A DNA stretch of 64,000 nucleotides from positions 110,707 through 174,706 of the forward strand of contig NZ_JACZFQ010000020.1 of NCBI RefSeq assembly GCF_014904755.1. Reading direction: 5' to 3'. Of this stretch, positions 17,238 to 28,700 are shown one piece after another. The notes under the pieces are model-generated. The model had not been told where the DNA came from. It did no database searches and was given only the letters and a program-made list of their open reading frames with translations. The stretch's first letter is position 1. The number at the start of each line of letters is the position of its first letter. The DNA comes from Neoluteolibacter marinus. GTDB taxonomy: Bacteria > Verrucomicrobiota > Verrucomicrobiia > Verrucomicrobiales > Akkermansiaceae. The position numbers and the translations under genes are program-made.

Positions 17238-17257
17238 CGGGCCGAAGCTGCGGCCCG
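17238..17257 (+). repeat. Hairpin just upstream of the CNNM/CorC start
   Basis: CGGGCCG at 17238-17244 and CGGCCCG at 17251-17257 form a perfect 7-bp GC stem with a 6-base loop, ending 5 bases before the ATG at 17263. It occupies the place where a ribosome-binding site would be. It could hinder initiation or be a chance GC-rich palindrome. Confidence 0.45.
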
Positions 17258-17262
17258 AAATC

Positions 17263-18336
17263 ATGGCATTGCTCATCGTTTATGTGCTCGTCGCACTGGG
17301 GTTCTCGTTCCTCTGTTCATTGCTGGAGGCGACCCTCCTGACCATTACCCCGACCGCCGTGCAGGCGGCGAAGCAGCGCGGGACGCGGTGGGCGGAGACG
17401 ATGGAGAAGCTCAAGGCCGACATCGACAGCCCGCTATCGGCCATCCTGACCCTCAACACCATCGCCCACACCATGGGGGCCGCCGGCGCGGGTGCCCAGT
17501 ACCAGCGCACCTTCGGCAATGGAACCGAGGCGATCTTCGCGGCCATGCTGACGCTGGCGATCCTGGTTTTCACCGAGATCATCCCGAAGACGCTCGGCGC
17601 CCGCTACGCGATGTTCTTCGCGCCCTTCACCGCCTGGTTCCTGCCCAAGCTGCAGTTCATTCTGGCCCCGTTGGTCTGGCTGTGCGGCCAGGTCACCCGG
17701 CTGATCACCTTCGGAAAGGCCGATCTCCAGCCGATGCACCGCGAGGAACTGCTCGCGGTGGCCCGGCTCGGCGAGGAAGTCGGCGAGTTGAAGTCCAGCG
17801 AGGGCGCCATCGTCCGCAACATCCTCCAGCTCGGTGACATGCGGGTCTCCGATATCATGACCCCGCGGCCGGTGGTGTTCATGCTGCCGATGACCACGAC
17901 GCTGCGCGAGTTCGCCGCGAACATCGGGGACAAGCCGTTCTCGCGGATCCCGGTGTTCGGCACCAACCGCGACGACGTGCATGGATTCGTGCTGCGCTCC
18001 GACGCCTTGCTCGCCTGTCTCAAGAACGACGCCGACACCCTGGAGTCCGTGATGCGTCCGCTGGAAGCAGTGCCGCAACTGGTTGGCGTGGATCATTTGT
18101 TCCAGCGCTTTCTCAGTGACGGCCATCAGATCCTCCTGGTGCACGACGAATTCGGCACCTCGGTCGGGTTGGTGACGTTGGAGGATGTGCTGGAAACCAT
18201 CGTCGGTGTCGAGATCGTCGATGAGAAGGACAATGTCCCCGACCTGCAGGTGCTGGCGCGGAAGCTTTGGTCCGAGCGTGCTGCCAAGATGGGCATCGCC
18301 ATCCCGGATGACGGTCCGTCGAAGTCCGACGGGTGA
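17263..18336 (+). CDS. CNNM/CorC-family membrane protein with CBS domains
   Basis: The 357-residue protein has an N-terminal CNNM transmembrane domain (residues about 1-165: MALLIVYVLVALGFSFLCSLLEATLL, then ILTLNTIAHTMGAAGAGAQ, FTEIIPKTLGARYAMFFAPF). The serine/polar start of the membrane core and the TEIIPKTLG segment are diagnostic. Two CBS domains follow at about 190-320 (MRVSDIMTPRPVVFMLPM ... HQILLVHDEFGTSVGLVTLEDVLETIVG). The usual C-terminal CorC_HlyC domain is missing or very short. Relatives take part in magnesium or cobalt efflux. It stands alone between the LamG cluster and the two-component system. Confidence 0.9.
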   Translation: MALLIVYVLVALGFSFLCSLLEATLLTITPTAVQAAKQRGTRWAETMEKLKADIDSPLSAILTLNTIAHTMGAAGAGAQYQRTFGNGTEAIFAAMLTLAILVFTEIIPKTLGARYAMFFAPFTAWFLPKLQFILAPLVWLCGQVTRLITFGKADLQPMHREELLAVARLGEEVGELKSSEGAIVRNILQLGDMRVSDIMTPRPVVFMLPMTTTLREFAANIGDKPFSRIPVFGTNRDDVHGFVLRSDALLACLKNDADTLESVMRPLEAVPQLVGVDHLFQRFLSDGHQILLVHDEFGTSVGLVTLEDVLETIVGVEIVDEKDNVPDLQVLARKLWSERAAKMGIAIPDDGPSKSDG

Positions 18337-18398
18337 GCGCGCGACATTTCACGGGAGGATTCAGGCTGCATTCAGGCTCGCCGCGGTAGGGGTGGGCC

Positions 18399-19064
18399 AT
18401 GTCACCTTCCGGCATGCGGCTGCTCGTGATCGAAGACGACGAGGATCTCCACCGATTGCTGGTGGCGATGCTTCGTGGCGAGGGCTATCAGGTGGACGGT
18501 TGTCACGATGGCGAGGAAGGGCTCTACCGGGCCCGGAACTGGGACTACGACGCGTTGGTGCTGGATGTGATGCTTCCCAAGGTGGACGGCTTCGAGTTGT
18601 TGCGCCGCTTGCGGCAGACCCATCAGACCCCGGTGCTCATGTTGACTGCCCGCGACGAGACGTCTGACCGTGTGAACGGTCTGGACCTGGGCGCGGATGA
18701 CTATCTGACCAAGCCCTTCGAGAAGGAAGAACTCCTGGCGCGGGTCCGGGCGGTGGTGAGACGCGGCGGGTTGGCGATCGAGCGCGTGCTCGAGTTCGGC
18801 GGCGTGCGGCTGGACATCAGTTCGATGACGGTGGAGGTCGAGGGGGATGCGGTCGATTTGACGCCGCGCGAGTTCGCCTTGGCAGAACTCCTGATGCGCC
18901 GCCGCGGCGAGGTGATCAGCCGCGATTTTATCTGCGACCACCTCTTCGACGAGGACGTGGACGCGCTTTCGAACATGCTCGACGTCTACATCTACAAGCT
19001 GCGCCAGAAGCTCGGGAAGGATTTCATCCGGACCCGCCGCGGCGCGGGCTACTACACCGAATAA
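18399..19064 (+). CDS. OmpR/PhoB-family response regulator
   Basis: The 221-residue protein has a receiver domain with the acidic pocket in VIEDDED, phospho-acceptor Asp56 in LVLDVMLP, the conserved Thr in MLTARDE and Lys105 in LTKPFEKEE. A C-terminal winged helix follows (VDLTPREFALAELLMRRRGEVISRDF ... LDVYIYKLRQKLG), which binds direct-repeat DNA. ATGs at 18399 and 18414 are both possible starts. The kinase gene begins 15 bases after its stop, so the two form a single operon. The target regulon is unknown. Confidence 0.95.
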   Translation: MSPSGMRLLVIEDDEDLHRLLVAMLRGEGYQVDGCHDGEEGLYRARNWDYDALVLDVMLPKVDGFELLRRLRQTHQTPVLMLTARDETSDRVNGLDLGADDYLTKPFEKEELLARVRAVVRRGGLAIERVLEFGGVRLDISSMTVEVEGDAVDLTPREFALAELLMRRRGEVISRDFICDHLFDEDVDALSNMLDVYIYKLRQKLGKDFIRTRRGAGYYTE

Positions 19065-19078
19065 TACCCTGTCCGACG

Positions 19079-20587
19079 ATGCGACGACGCTTCTGGAAAT
19101 CGATCACCTGGAGGATCCAGACCTGGTATGCCCTTGCCCTGGCCCTGGCGATCACCGGGATGATGTCCGCCGTCCGGAAATACGAGCGAGCCCATCGCTT
19201 GGACGACGTGGACGCGCAGTTGGCAAGGTTGATGCGGCCGCTGATGCCGGCAGTCGACTTCGGGCGGGGACCGCGCGGCGGTGCGGGACCTGGCGGTGCC
19301 GGCCGGCCGCCGCGGCGGCGGGATGCCGGTCCCTTTTCCGGCGAAGCGGGACCGCCCGCCCGATCCCCGGATGGGCCGCCCGCCCGGCGGTCGGCGGAAG
19401 GTGACCCGATGGTTCGTTCGAAGCCCGTCGTCGAGTCGTGGATCTCGGATGCCTCCTGGGCGGTGGCCTGGGACCGCAATGGCGGGATTATTTTGGAGAA
19501 GGGCGGCGGCACGCCCGCGGACCTTGACTTCCGGAGCGGAGCCATCACCCAGGAACTCTTTTCCTCCGGCGGCCACCGGCGGATGCGGGTCCGCGGCCCG
19601 GCGGGCAGCACCATTGAGCTCGGCGTGCCGCTGACCGTCTTCGACAAGGAGATGGATCGGCACACCTGGAAGCTTGCGGGCTTCGGGGCATTGCTGTTCG
19701 GGATCGGCTTCCTGATCGGCTGGATCATCCTGCGATGGGGGCTGCGGCCGATCCGGGAGATTGGCGCGACCGCGACCGAGATCGCGGAGGGCGACCTGTC
19801 CCGGCGGATCAACGTGGACAGTGCGGGCAGCGAGCTGCGCGACCTCGCCGGGGTGCTCAACGACGCCTTCGCCCGCCTGGAGCAGAACATCCAGCAGCGC
19901 GAGCGCTTCACCGCGGATGCTTCCCACGAACTGCGCACACCGCTCGCCGTGGTGCTCGGCCAGATCCAGCAGCTCTTGGGCAAGGAGGGCCGGGGCACCG
20001 AGGATCGCGAGGGGCTCGCGCATGCTGAACGCGCCGCGCGGCGGATGAAGAAGCTGGTGGATGAATTGATGGTCCTGGCGCGCCTCGACTCCGCGGGCGA
20101 ACCGCGCCGCGAGCCGCTTGACCTGGCGGATCTGGGCCGCGAGGTCACCTCGGAGATGCGCGGCCTGCTCGCCCGCAGGGATGCCGGCATCAAGCTCGAC
20201 CTCCAAAAGGCGCCGGTCTCGGGTGACCGCGACGCGCTGGTGAGGGTGGTCACCAACCTCATCGGCAACGCCGCCGAGCACAACCCGATCGGCGTTGCCA
20301 TCATGGTGCGGACCGGAGCCGACGACCAAGGCGCCTTTCTTGAGGTGGAAGACAACGGGCAGGGGATCGACGCCGGCCATCGCGAGCGCTTGTTCGAACG
20401 CTTCTACCGGGTCGATGCCTCGCGCAGCGGCCGCTCCGACGGCGGCAACTCCGGTCTCGGGCTGGCCATCTGCGACGCGATCGTCCGCCAGCATGGGGGC
20501 AAGATCCGGGTCGGAAGTGAACCCGGCAAGGGTTCGAGGTTCACCGTGCGTCTGCCCGCCGCGCCCGCGATCGCCGTGAAGGCGTAG
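19079..20587 (+). CDS. Sensor histidine kinase, HisKA type
   Basis: A 502-residue membrane kinase. TM1 is at about 13-31 and TM2 at about 199-222 (GALLFGIGFLIGWIILRWGL). Between them is a periplasmic sensor with a low-complexity Gly/Pro/Arg stretch (residues about 63-110). HAMP follows TM2, then the dimerisation/phospho-acceptor helix with His283 in DASHELRTPLA. The ATP domain has the N box NLIGNAAEHNP, G1 DNGQGI and G2 NSGLGLAIC. It phosphorylates the regulator encoded just upstream. The compositional bias in the sensor is unusual for this class and gives no clue to ligand. Confidence 0.93.
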   Translation: MRRRFWKSITWRIQTWYALALALAITGMMSAVRKYERAHRLDDVDAQLARLMRPLMPAVDFGRGPRGGAGPGGAGRPPRRRDAGPFSGEAGPPARSPDGPPARRSAEGDPMVRSKPVVESWISDASWAVAWDRNGGIILEKGGGTPADLDFRSGAITQELFSSGGHRRMRVRGPAGSTIELGVPLTVFDKEMDRHTWKLAGFGALLFGIGFLIGWIILRWGLRPIREIGATATEIAEGDLSRRINVDSAGSELRDLAGVLNDAFARLEQNIQQRERFTADASHELRTPLAVVLGQIQQLLGKEGRGTEDREGLAHAERAARRMKKLVDELMVLARLDSAGEPRREPLDLADLGREVTSEMRGLLARRDAGIKLDLQKAPVSGDRDALVRVVTNLIGNAAEHNPIGVAIMVRTGADDQGAFLEVEDNGQGIDAGHRERLFERFYRVDASRSGRSDGGNSGLGLAICDAIVRQHGGKIRVGSEPGKGSRFTVRLPAAPAIAVKA

Positions 20588-20663
20588 GCGGCGGTTCGTG
20601 GCGCAAGGAGTTTTCGCGTGCTTCGGCACCGCGATGGCACCAGGCTCGTCCGGCCGGTCCCCT

Positions 20664-20978
20664 TCAGGACGACGCGTCGTGCGAGAAAGCGACCCGGAAG
20701 CCGTCGACCATCGACATCAGCGGGCCGTGAGGGGCGTCCCGGAAATGGGACCGCATGTTGGCGAAGGCCGTCTCTATGTTCTTGGCTGACGCGTAGTCGA
20801 CGATCAACTGGAACTCGGGAAGGGCGTCGAAACCGGCCTTGTTGTGAATCCTCAGCAGCCGATAGCTCGCGGCGAGATTGCCCGCGAGCTGGCTTGCCAT
20901 GAAGGCGTGGACCTGTCCGGCCAAGGTTTCCGGGTCAACGCCGGACTTCGGGTTGAAGAAGACGTGATAGGAGTGCAT
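20664..20978 (-). CDS. Small ferredoxin-like-fold protein (DUF6614-like)
   Basis: A 104-residue cytosolic protein (MHSYHVFFNPKSGVDPETL ... SYRLLRIHNKAGF ... EFQLIVDYASAKNIETAF). The beta-alpha-beta pattern and the YHVFF/RLLR strands resemble DUF6614 or other dimeric alpha/beta-barrel proteins; this is from memory and is not certain. It sits about 100 bases downstream of sdhA, exactly where the iron-sulfur subunit gene would be expected, but has no cysteines and cannot replace it. It converges on the histidine kinase gene. Confidence 0.7.
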   Translation of the reverse strand: MHSYHVFFNPKSGVDPETLAGQVHAFMASQLAGNLAASYRLLRIHNKAGFDALPEFQLIVDYASAKNIETAFANMRSHFRDAPHGPLMSMVDGFRVAFSHDASS

Positions 20979-21081
20979 TGGGGGAAGGTCCGGGAGCGGA
21001 CGATCGCCGGTGGACGGGACGCCACTCCTTGTTCCCGCCCCCGGGCAGCCCCGTCGATTTCCGCGACGACCGGAAGATGGA

Positions 21082-23049
<1,968 letters not shown>

Positions 23050-23076
23050 GGCGGGAAAGGGAAGGGAATGCGGGGA

Positions 23077-23790
23077 TCAGCGGCCGAACTTGAAGACGAG
23101 GATCGCGAGCGGGATGGAGAGGAAGCCGAGCCAGATCAGCAGCGCGTAGCCCTTCGAGATGGCGGTGATCATCGGGGCGGACTTCTTCGAGCGCACGCCG
23201 AGGGTCTGGAACATCGCGCCGACGCCGTGGCTGAGGTGCGAGCAGAGCAGGGTCATGGCGATCGCGTAGAAAAGGACGACGAGCGGGTTGGAGAAGCCGT
23301 CGATGACCATCTTCCAGGCGTCGAAGCGCTGTTCGCCGAGCTCGTTGAAATCCACGTAGCGCTCGGCGGGGAAGCTGACCCGGACCGTGAAGTGGAGCAG
23401 GTGGAAGATCACGAAGGCGAGGATGGTCAGGCCGCTCCAGATCATGATCCTGGAGGACTTGCTGGCCTGGATGGTCGCCTCGTGGGCGTAGGGTTGGCGG
23501 GCCGCCTTGTTCTCACGGGTCAGGGAAATGGTGGCGGCGACATGCAGGACCACCGCGACCAGCAGGCCGATCCGGGCAATCCAGACGCCAGCGCCGTGGA
23601 GCAGGTGGTGGAGCCACTCGGCGTAGGTGTTGAAGGCATCGCGGCCGACGAACACCAGCAGGTTGCCCGAAAGGTGGCCGGCGAGGAAGAGGACCAGGAC
23701 GAGGCCGGTCAGGGCGACGATCAGCTTGCGGCCGATGGAGGATTTCCAAACGCGGCAGGCAATGGGAAACGAGCAAGAGGAGGCGTTCAT
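23077..23790 (-). CDS. sdhC: Succinate dehydrogenase cytochrome b subunit
   Basis: A 237-residue integral membrane protein with five hydrophobic helices and well-placed haem-ligand histidines (LAGHLSGNLLVF, WLHHLLHGAG, VVLHVAATI, IFHLLHFTVR, CSHLSHGVGAMF). This is the single-subunit di-haem cytochrome b558 type used by Bacillus, Wolinella and Bacteroidetes enzymes. The ATG at 23790 (MNASSCSFP) is preferred. It is the first gene of the operon and passes electrons between the iron-sulfur subunit and quinone in the inner membrane. Confidence 0.93.
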   Translation of the reverse strand: MNASSCSFPIACRVWKSSIGRKLIVALTGLVLVLFLAGHLSGNLLVFVGRDAFNTYAEWLHHLLHGAGVWIARIGLLVAVVLHVAATISLTRENKAARQPYAHEATIQASKSSRIMIWSGLTILAFVIFHLLHFTVRVSFPAERYVDFNELGEQRFDAWKMVIDGFSNPLVVLFYAIAMTLLCSHLSHGVGAMFQTLGVRSKKSAPMITAISKGYALLIWLGFLSIPLAILVFKFGR

Positions 23791-23900
23791 GGACGGCGGC
23801 AATGGTCAGCGCGCGGAAGAATTAGGATCCCGCTCCCGGCCATGCAAGGGGAGAGTCCCGGGCTCGCAGGATCAGGAGTGAAAAAAGCACATTCCGCTCA

Positions 23901-24233
23901 TCAAAACGGCTTCGAGAGACCGAGGTAGGCGGCGGCCACGCCGCCGATCAGGCACAGGGCGAGGAGGGCCGAGGAGGGGAGGGCCTTGCGCTTGGCCAGG
24001 GCGGGAGCAGCACCGAGGAACAGCCAGATGACGACCTTCACCATCCACCAGTAGTGGTCCATCGGCGGCTTCTTGAGCATCGCGAAGCCCATCAGGAGCA
24101 GGAGCAGGAGCGAAACACCGTGGAGGATGGAGTAGCACTTCTTGCCGGTGGCGCCGGAAACCACGGCTCCCATCGCGGTGAAGACGCCGAGGGCTCCCGC
24201 GAGGTGGAGCGTTTTCATGAGCAATGGATTCAT
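23901..24233 (-). CDS. Small four-helix integral membrane protein
   Basis: A 110-residue protein starting at the ATG at 24233 (MNPLLMKTLHLAGALGVF). It has four hydrophobic segments: MKTLHLAGALGVFTAMGAV, ILHGVSLLLLLLMGFAML, WWMVKVVIWLFLGAAPAL and ALLALCLIGGVAAAYLGL. No family is recognised with confidence; it resembles SirB-like or DUF-type membrane proteins. It lies about 110 bases upstream of sdhC on the same strand, so it may belong to the same transcript. Confidence 0.75.
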   Translation of the reverse strand: MNPLLMKTLHLAGALGVFTAMGAVVSGATGKKCYSILHGVSLLLLLLMGFAMLKKPPMDHYWWMVKVVIWLFLGAAPALAKRKALPSSALLALCLIGGVAAAYLGLSKPF

Positions 24234-24288
24234 GCGCGGAGAGTCTGGCAAGGAGCGGTCCGGCGGCAAGGGAAACCGCTGCCGGGAA

Positions 24289-25089
24289 TCAGGCGGTGGC
24301 GGCCAGTTTGGGAATCGCGGCCAGCAGCTTCCTGGTGTAGTCGTTCTGCGGGTTGTCGAAGAGCGCTTCGGCTTCGCCTTCCTCGACGATCTTGCCCTTG
24401 TACATCACCACGATGCGGTCGGCGAGGTAGCGGACGACGCCGAGGTCGTGGGTGATGAATATCATCGTCAGGCCGAGTTCGGCGCGGAGCTTCTTGAGCA
24501 GGTTGAGAATCTGCGACTGGATCGAGACGTCGAGCGCCGACACCGGCTCGTCGGCGATGATCAGCTTGGGCTCGGGTGCAAGGGCCCGGCCGATCGCGAT
24601 CCGCTGGCGCTGGCCGCCGGAGAATTCGTGGGGATATTTTTTCTGGAACCGCGGGTCGAGGCCGACGGTCTCCATCAGGGTGGTGATGCGCTCGTTGAGC
24701 TCCGCGCCCTTGGCATCCGGGTGGCGCTGGCGGATCGCCTCGGCGAGGGTGGCGAAAATCGTCATCCGCGGGTTGAGGGAGGCGTAGGGATCCTGGAAGA
24801 TCATCTGGAAGTCCAGCCGGCGCTTGCGGACCACCGAGGGCGGTAACTTCGCGAGGTCCTCGCCGTTGAGGACGATCGAGCCGGCGGTCGGCCGGATGAG
24901 CTGCATCACGGTGCGCGAGAGGGTTGACTTGCCGCAGCCCGACTCGCCCACCAGACCGAGGATTTCGCCCTTCTCGATCGACAGGTTCACCCCGTCGACT
25001 GCGCGGATGGTCTCGGTCACCGGCGCGAGGAAGGTGCCGGCTTTCTTTTTGAAGTGGGTCTGGAGGTCGCGGATTTCGAGGTAGGCCAC
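24289..25089 (-). CDS. Oligopeptide/dipeptide ABC transporter ATP-binding protein (OppF/DppF type)
   Basis: About 266 residues with a full ABC ATPase: Walker [16 protein letters not shown]-loop [15 protein letters not shown], signature [16 protein letters not shown], Walker [14 protein letters not shown] and switch His in [27 protein letters not shown]. The [13 protein letters not shown]-loop and the C-terminal [12 protein letters not shown] are typical of OppF/DppF. I favour the GTG at 25089 ([13 protein letters not shown]); the frame continues to a TTG at 25161. No permease, OppD or binding-protein gene is adjacent, so it is an orphan component in this window. Confidence 0.88.
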   Translation of the reverse strand: MAYLEIRDLQTHFKKKAGTFLAPVTETIRAVDGVNLSIEKGEILGLVGESGCGKSTLSRTVMQLIRPTAGSIVLNGEDLAKLPPSVVRKRRLDFQMIFQDPYASLNPRMTIFATLAEAIRQRHPDAKGAELNERITTLMETVGLDPRFQKKYPHEFSGGQRQRIAIGRALAPEPKLIIADEPVSALDVSIQSQILNLLKKLRAELGLTMIFITHDLGVVRYLADRIVVMYKGKIVEEGEAEALFDNPQNDYTRKLLAAIPKLAATA

Positions 25090-25268
25090 CCGGCTTTCAA
25101 AGCACGCGGCGATCCGGCCGGCACGGAAAAAAGTTCCCGCAGGCGGCAGGGATTCCTGCAAATGGCGACTTTACGCCGCGGGATGGCAGGGGCAGCGTGG
25201 CAGTGGCTAGGAAATCGAAGGGACTTGGCCCGCCCCCTGCTCATTGGAGATCCACCCCAAGAATTCAC

Positions 25269-26696
25269 ATGTTTGACGCCTACGAGGCAGATGGTTTTTA
25301 CGACGAGATGTTCGACCGCGACGGCGGTGTGAGACCCCATTACCAGGGCTTGCTCGACCGCTTTTCCGCGTTTCCCACCGACGATTTCGAAGCGCGGCGC
25401 GCGTCCTGCGACCAGCATTTCCTGCGGCAGGGGGTCACGTTCAACGTCTATCACGACGAGCGCGGCACCGAGCGGATCTTCCCGTTCGATCCGGTTCCGC
25501 GGGTGATCCCGGCCGACGAATGGGAGCACCTGGAAGCCGGACTGACCCAGCGGATCATCGCGCTGAACCTGTTCCTCCACGACATCTATCACGAGCAGCA
25601 CATCCTCAACGACGGGATCATCCCGCGGCACTACATCGAGAATGCGACCCACTACCGGCCGGAGTTCCGCGGGGTCGACGTGCCGAAGGACATCTATATC
25701 CATATTTGCGGCAGCGACCTGATCCGCGGCGCTGACGGGGCCTACTACGTCCTCGAGGACAACGGCCGCTGCCCGTCCGGGGCCTCCTACCTGTTGGAGA
25801 ACCGCAACGCGTTGAAGCGGGCGTTCCCGAACCTGTTCGAGTCGCTCGGCGTGCGGTCGGTGGACTCCTACCCGCGGGTGCTCCGCGACATGCTCCAGCA
25901 TGTCTCGCCGCACCGCGAGGGCGAGCCGGTCTGCGTGCTGCTGACGCCGGGTTGCTACAACAGCGCCTATTTCGAACACTGCTTCCTTGCCCGGGAAATG
26001 GGCATCGACATCGTGGAAGGCCGCGACCTGGTGGTGATGGACGACTTCGTCTACATGCGCACCACTCACGGGCTGGTCCGGGTCGATGTCATCTACCGCA
26101 GGATCGACGACGACTTCCTCGACCCGACCGTCTTCCGGAAGGACTCGGTGCTCGGCGTTCCGGGCATCATGCGCGCCTATCAGGCCGGCAATGTCGCCCT
26201 CGCGAATGCCGTCGGCACCGGGGTGGCCGACGACAAGGTGATCTACTACTTCGTGCCGAAGATCATCGAGTACTACCTCGGCCAGGACCCGATCCTGCCG
26301 AACGTCCCGACCTTCCTCGCGTCCGAGGACAGCGACCGGAAATACATCCTGGAGCACCTGCCGGAGCTCGTCGTCAAGGCGGCCAACGAGTCGGGTGGCT
26401 ACGGGATGTTGATGGGGCCGTCGGCGACCCAGGAGGAGATCGGCAAGTTCAAGGAGAAGATCATCGCCGACCCGCGCAACTTCATCGCCCAGCCGGTGAT
26501 TTCCCTGTCGCGCTCGCCCACCTGGTGCGAAGGCAACATGGAGGGCCGCCACATCGACCTGCGGCCGTATATCGTCTACGGCGAGGACGTGAAGATCGTG
26601 CCCGGCGGTCTCACCCGGGTGGCGCTGAGGAAGGGGTCACTGGTCGTCAATTCGTCGCAGGGCGGAGGCAGCAAGGATACCTGGGTCCTGAAATAA
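25269..26696 (+). CDS. Circularly permuted ATP-grasp protein (DUF404/DUF407)
   Basis: A 475-residue cytosolic protein starting at the ATG at 25269 ([15 protein letters not shown]). It carries the conserved strings [89 protein letters not shown] and [11 protein letters not shown], which define the circularly permuted ATP-grasp family. ATP-grasp enzymes make amide bonds from carboxylates and amines. The alpha-E gene starts 9 bases after its stop and a transglutaminase-like gene follows: a conserved trio proposed to synthesise or process an unidentified peptide. Substrates remain unknown. Confidence 0.93.
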   Translation: MFDAYEADGFYDEMFDRDGGVRPHYQGLLDRFSAFPTDDFEARRASCDQHFLRQGVTFNVYHDERGTERIFPFDPVPRVIPADEWEHLEAGLTQRIIALNLFLHDIYHEQHILNDGIIPRHYIENATHYRPEFRGVDVPKDIYIHICGSDLIRGADGAYYVLEDNGRCPSGASYLLENRNALKRAFPNLFESLGVRSVDSYPRVLRDMLQHVSPHREGEPVCVLLTPGCYNSAYFEHCFLAREMGIDIVEGRDLVVMDDFVYMRTTHGLVRVDVIYRRIDDDFLDPTVFRKDSVLGVPGIMRAYQAGNVALANAVGTGVADDKVIYYFVPKIIEYYLGQDPILPNVPTFLASEDSDRKYILEHLPELVVKAANESGGYGMLMGPSATQEEIGKFKEKIIADPRNFIAQPVISLSRSPTWCEGNMEGRHIDLRPYIVYGEDVKIVPGGLTRVALRKGSLVVNSSQGGGSKDTWVLK

Positions 26697-26705
26697 TTTT
26701 CCGTC

Positions 26706-27737
26706 ATGCTATCCCGAGTTGCCAACAGTCTCTACTGGATGGTCCGCCTGATCGAGCGGGCCGACAATCTTTCCCGGATCATTGAAGTCAACGGCCAGCT
26801 GCTGCTCGACCACGAGCGCCTCGACAGCGAGCGCCTGCGCGCCTTCTGGAAGCCCATCATCCTCAGCACCGGCGACGAGGCCTTGTTCTCCGAGCAGTAC
26901 AGCGAGGCGGGCAGCGCCGAGGTGATCCGCTTCCTCACCGAGGACCGGAAGAACCCGAACAGCATCGTCTCCTGCATCGCCCAGGCCCGCGAGAACGCGC
27001 GAATGGTGCGCGACCAGCTTTCCGAGGAACTTTGGGAGGAGCTGAACTCGCTCTACCTCTTCATCAATTCGAGCGAGGGTGAGCAGCTGCTGCAGAACGA
27101 CCCGCCGCGCTATTACGAGACGATCCGCCGCGCCACCTTCACCTTCCACGGCATCGCGGCGGCATCGATTTCCCGCAGCGAGGCTTGGGAATTTATGGAT
27201 CTGGGCCGTCACCTCGAGCGCGCGGACAAGACGACGCGCTTCCTCGACATCACCAGCTTCCTGCCCGAAACGGAGGAAACGGCCGGCGGGCGAGGCTTCC
27301 AGTGGACGGCGATCCTGCGCTCCTGCGGGGCGCTCGGGGCCTTTCGCACGGGGCATCGCGGCGAGCCGTGTGCCAGCAATGTCGTGGACCTGCTGATGTT
27401 CTCGCCGGATTTCCCGCGGTCGGTCCGCTATTGCGCGGATCGCATCGACCGGAGCCTCCACCGGATTTCCGGTCACCCGCGGGGGGCCTACTGCAATGAC
27501 GCCGAACGGGTCTCGGGCCGGCTCTTGTCGGAGCTTTCCTACGGCTCGACCGAGGAAATCCTCGAGGCGGGTCTGCACGCATATCTGGACGGCCTCCAGT
27601 CGCGGTTCAACGAGATTGGCGAGGAGGCGTTCCGCGCCTACGTGCTGTTGCCGGACGGGGTGGAGACCCGGCCGCCGATCCCTGCTGCCAGTGTTTCCGC
27701 GGTTGTGGCTTGGCAAATGGCCCAGCAGCAGCAGTGA
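26706..27737 (+). CDS. Alpha-E domain protein (DUF403)
   Basis: A 343-residue all-helical protein with the family's opening MLSRVANSLYWMVRLIERADNLSRIIEVN and the conserved SEAWEFMDLGRHLERADKTTRFLDI segment. Repeated Arg/Glu/Asp patterns suggest a helical bundle with charged inner faces. Its biochemical role is unknown. It is nearly always encoded between a circularly permuted ATP-grasp gene and a transglutaminase-like gene, as here, and is thought to assist the peptide-bond chemistry of that system. Confidence 0.92.
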   Translation: MLSRVANSLYWMVRLIERADNLSRIIEVNGQLLLDHERLDSERLRAFWKPIILSTGDEALFSEQYSEAGSAEVIRFLTEDRKNPNSIVSCIAQARENARMVRDQLSEELWEELNSLYLFINSSEGEQLLQNDPPRYYETIRRATFTFHGIAAASISRSEAWEFMDLGRHLERADKTTRFLDITSFLPETEETAGGRGFQWTAILRSCGALGAFRTGHRGEPCASNVVDLLMFSPDFPRSVRYCADRIDRSLHRISGHPRGAYCNDAERVSGRLLSELSYGSTEEILEAGLHAYLDGLQSRFNEIGEEAFRAYVLLPDGVETRPPIPAASVSAVVAWQMAQQQQ

Positions 27738-27820
27738 TCCGGGCGCGATCATCCTTCACGCCATTGAACCTGCAATCACCCGAAATTGGCGCGAAACCTG
27801 CGCCGACGGCCGGACCGTCC

Positions 27821-28690
27821 ATGGCCCCGCCTCCCCAATCCGGCCCTGTTTTCAAGGTCCTCCACCGCACCGTCTTTGAATACGACGCGCCGGTGCGGGA
27901 CAGCATGAACACGCTCCACCTGGAACCGCGGACCTTCCCGTTCCAACGGACGCTTTCTGCCGTCGTGCGAGTGCTGCCGGCGACCCGGGTGCGACGGTTC
28001 AACGATTTGTTCGAGAACGTCACCCATCACTTTGAAATTGCGAGCGAGCACCGGAAGCTGGAAATCGAGAGCCGGATCCGGATCCAGAACCTGCCGCTGG
28101 CCGTCCCCGACGCGTCCCGTGCCGCGATGCTCCACGAGTATCGTGGCGGTGACATCCCGGAGCGCACCTGGGCCTACCTCCAGGAAAGCCGCTTCGTCTC
28201 CCGCCATCCTCAAATCTGGCGGCAAGCGCTGGATCTCACCAACGGGATCGATCCGGTTTACGAGCAGGCGCTGGCGATCATGCGCTGGGTTCACCGCGAG
28301 TTCCGCTACGAGGCCGGCAGCACCTCGGTGAACACTCACCTCGAGGAGGCATTCCGGCTGCGCCGCGGGGTTTGTCAGGATTTCACCCACGTGATGCTCG
28401 GGCTGTGCCGGGCGGTGGGCATCCCGGCCCGCTATGCCTCCGGTTACCTTTACAACGGCCCGCGCGACCACCTGGTCGGGGCTCAGGCGTCCCACGCCTG
28501 GCCGGAGGTCTTCTTCCCCGGGGTCGGCTGGATCGGTTTCGATCCGACCAACGACACCCTCGCCGACGAGCGCTACATCAAAATCGCCGTTGGCCGTGAT
28601 TACGACGATGTCGCGCCGGTCCGCGGCACCTACCACGGCCGCGGCCACTGCAAGATGAGCGTGACGGTCGAAGTGGAGAAGATGGAGTGA
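27821..28690 (+). CDS. Transglutaminase-like cysteine protease with bacterial N-terminal domain
   Basis: A 289-residue cytosolic protein. The N-terminal bacterial transglutaminase domain (residues about 10-90: KVLHRTVFEYDAPVRDSMNTLHLEPR) is followed by the papain-like core with catalytic Cys185 in RRGVCQDFTHVML, His225 in ASHAWPEVFF and Asp241 in FDPTNDT. I chose the ATG at 27821 because the frame upstream overlaps the alpha-E gene and is low-complexity. Together with the ATP-grasp and alpha-E genes it forms the third part of the trio; it probably cleaves or transfers the amide product. Confidence 0.92.
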   Translation: MAPPPQSGPVFKVLHRTVFEYDAPVRDSMNTLHLEPRTFPFQRTLSAVVRVLPATRVRRFNDLFENVTHHFEIASEHRKLEIESRIRIQNLPLAVPDASRAAMLHEYRGGDIPERTWAYLQESRFVSRHPQIWRQALDLTNGIDPVYEQALAIMRWVHREFRYEAGSTSVNTHLEEAFRLRRGVCQDFTHVMLGLCRAVGIPARYASGYLYNGPRDHLVGAQASHAWPEVFFPGVGWIGFDPTNDTLADERYIKIAVGRDYDDVAPVRGTYHGRGHCKMSVTVEVEKME

Positions 28691-28700
28691 AGCTCCGGAC

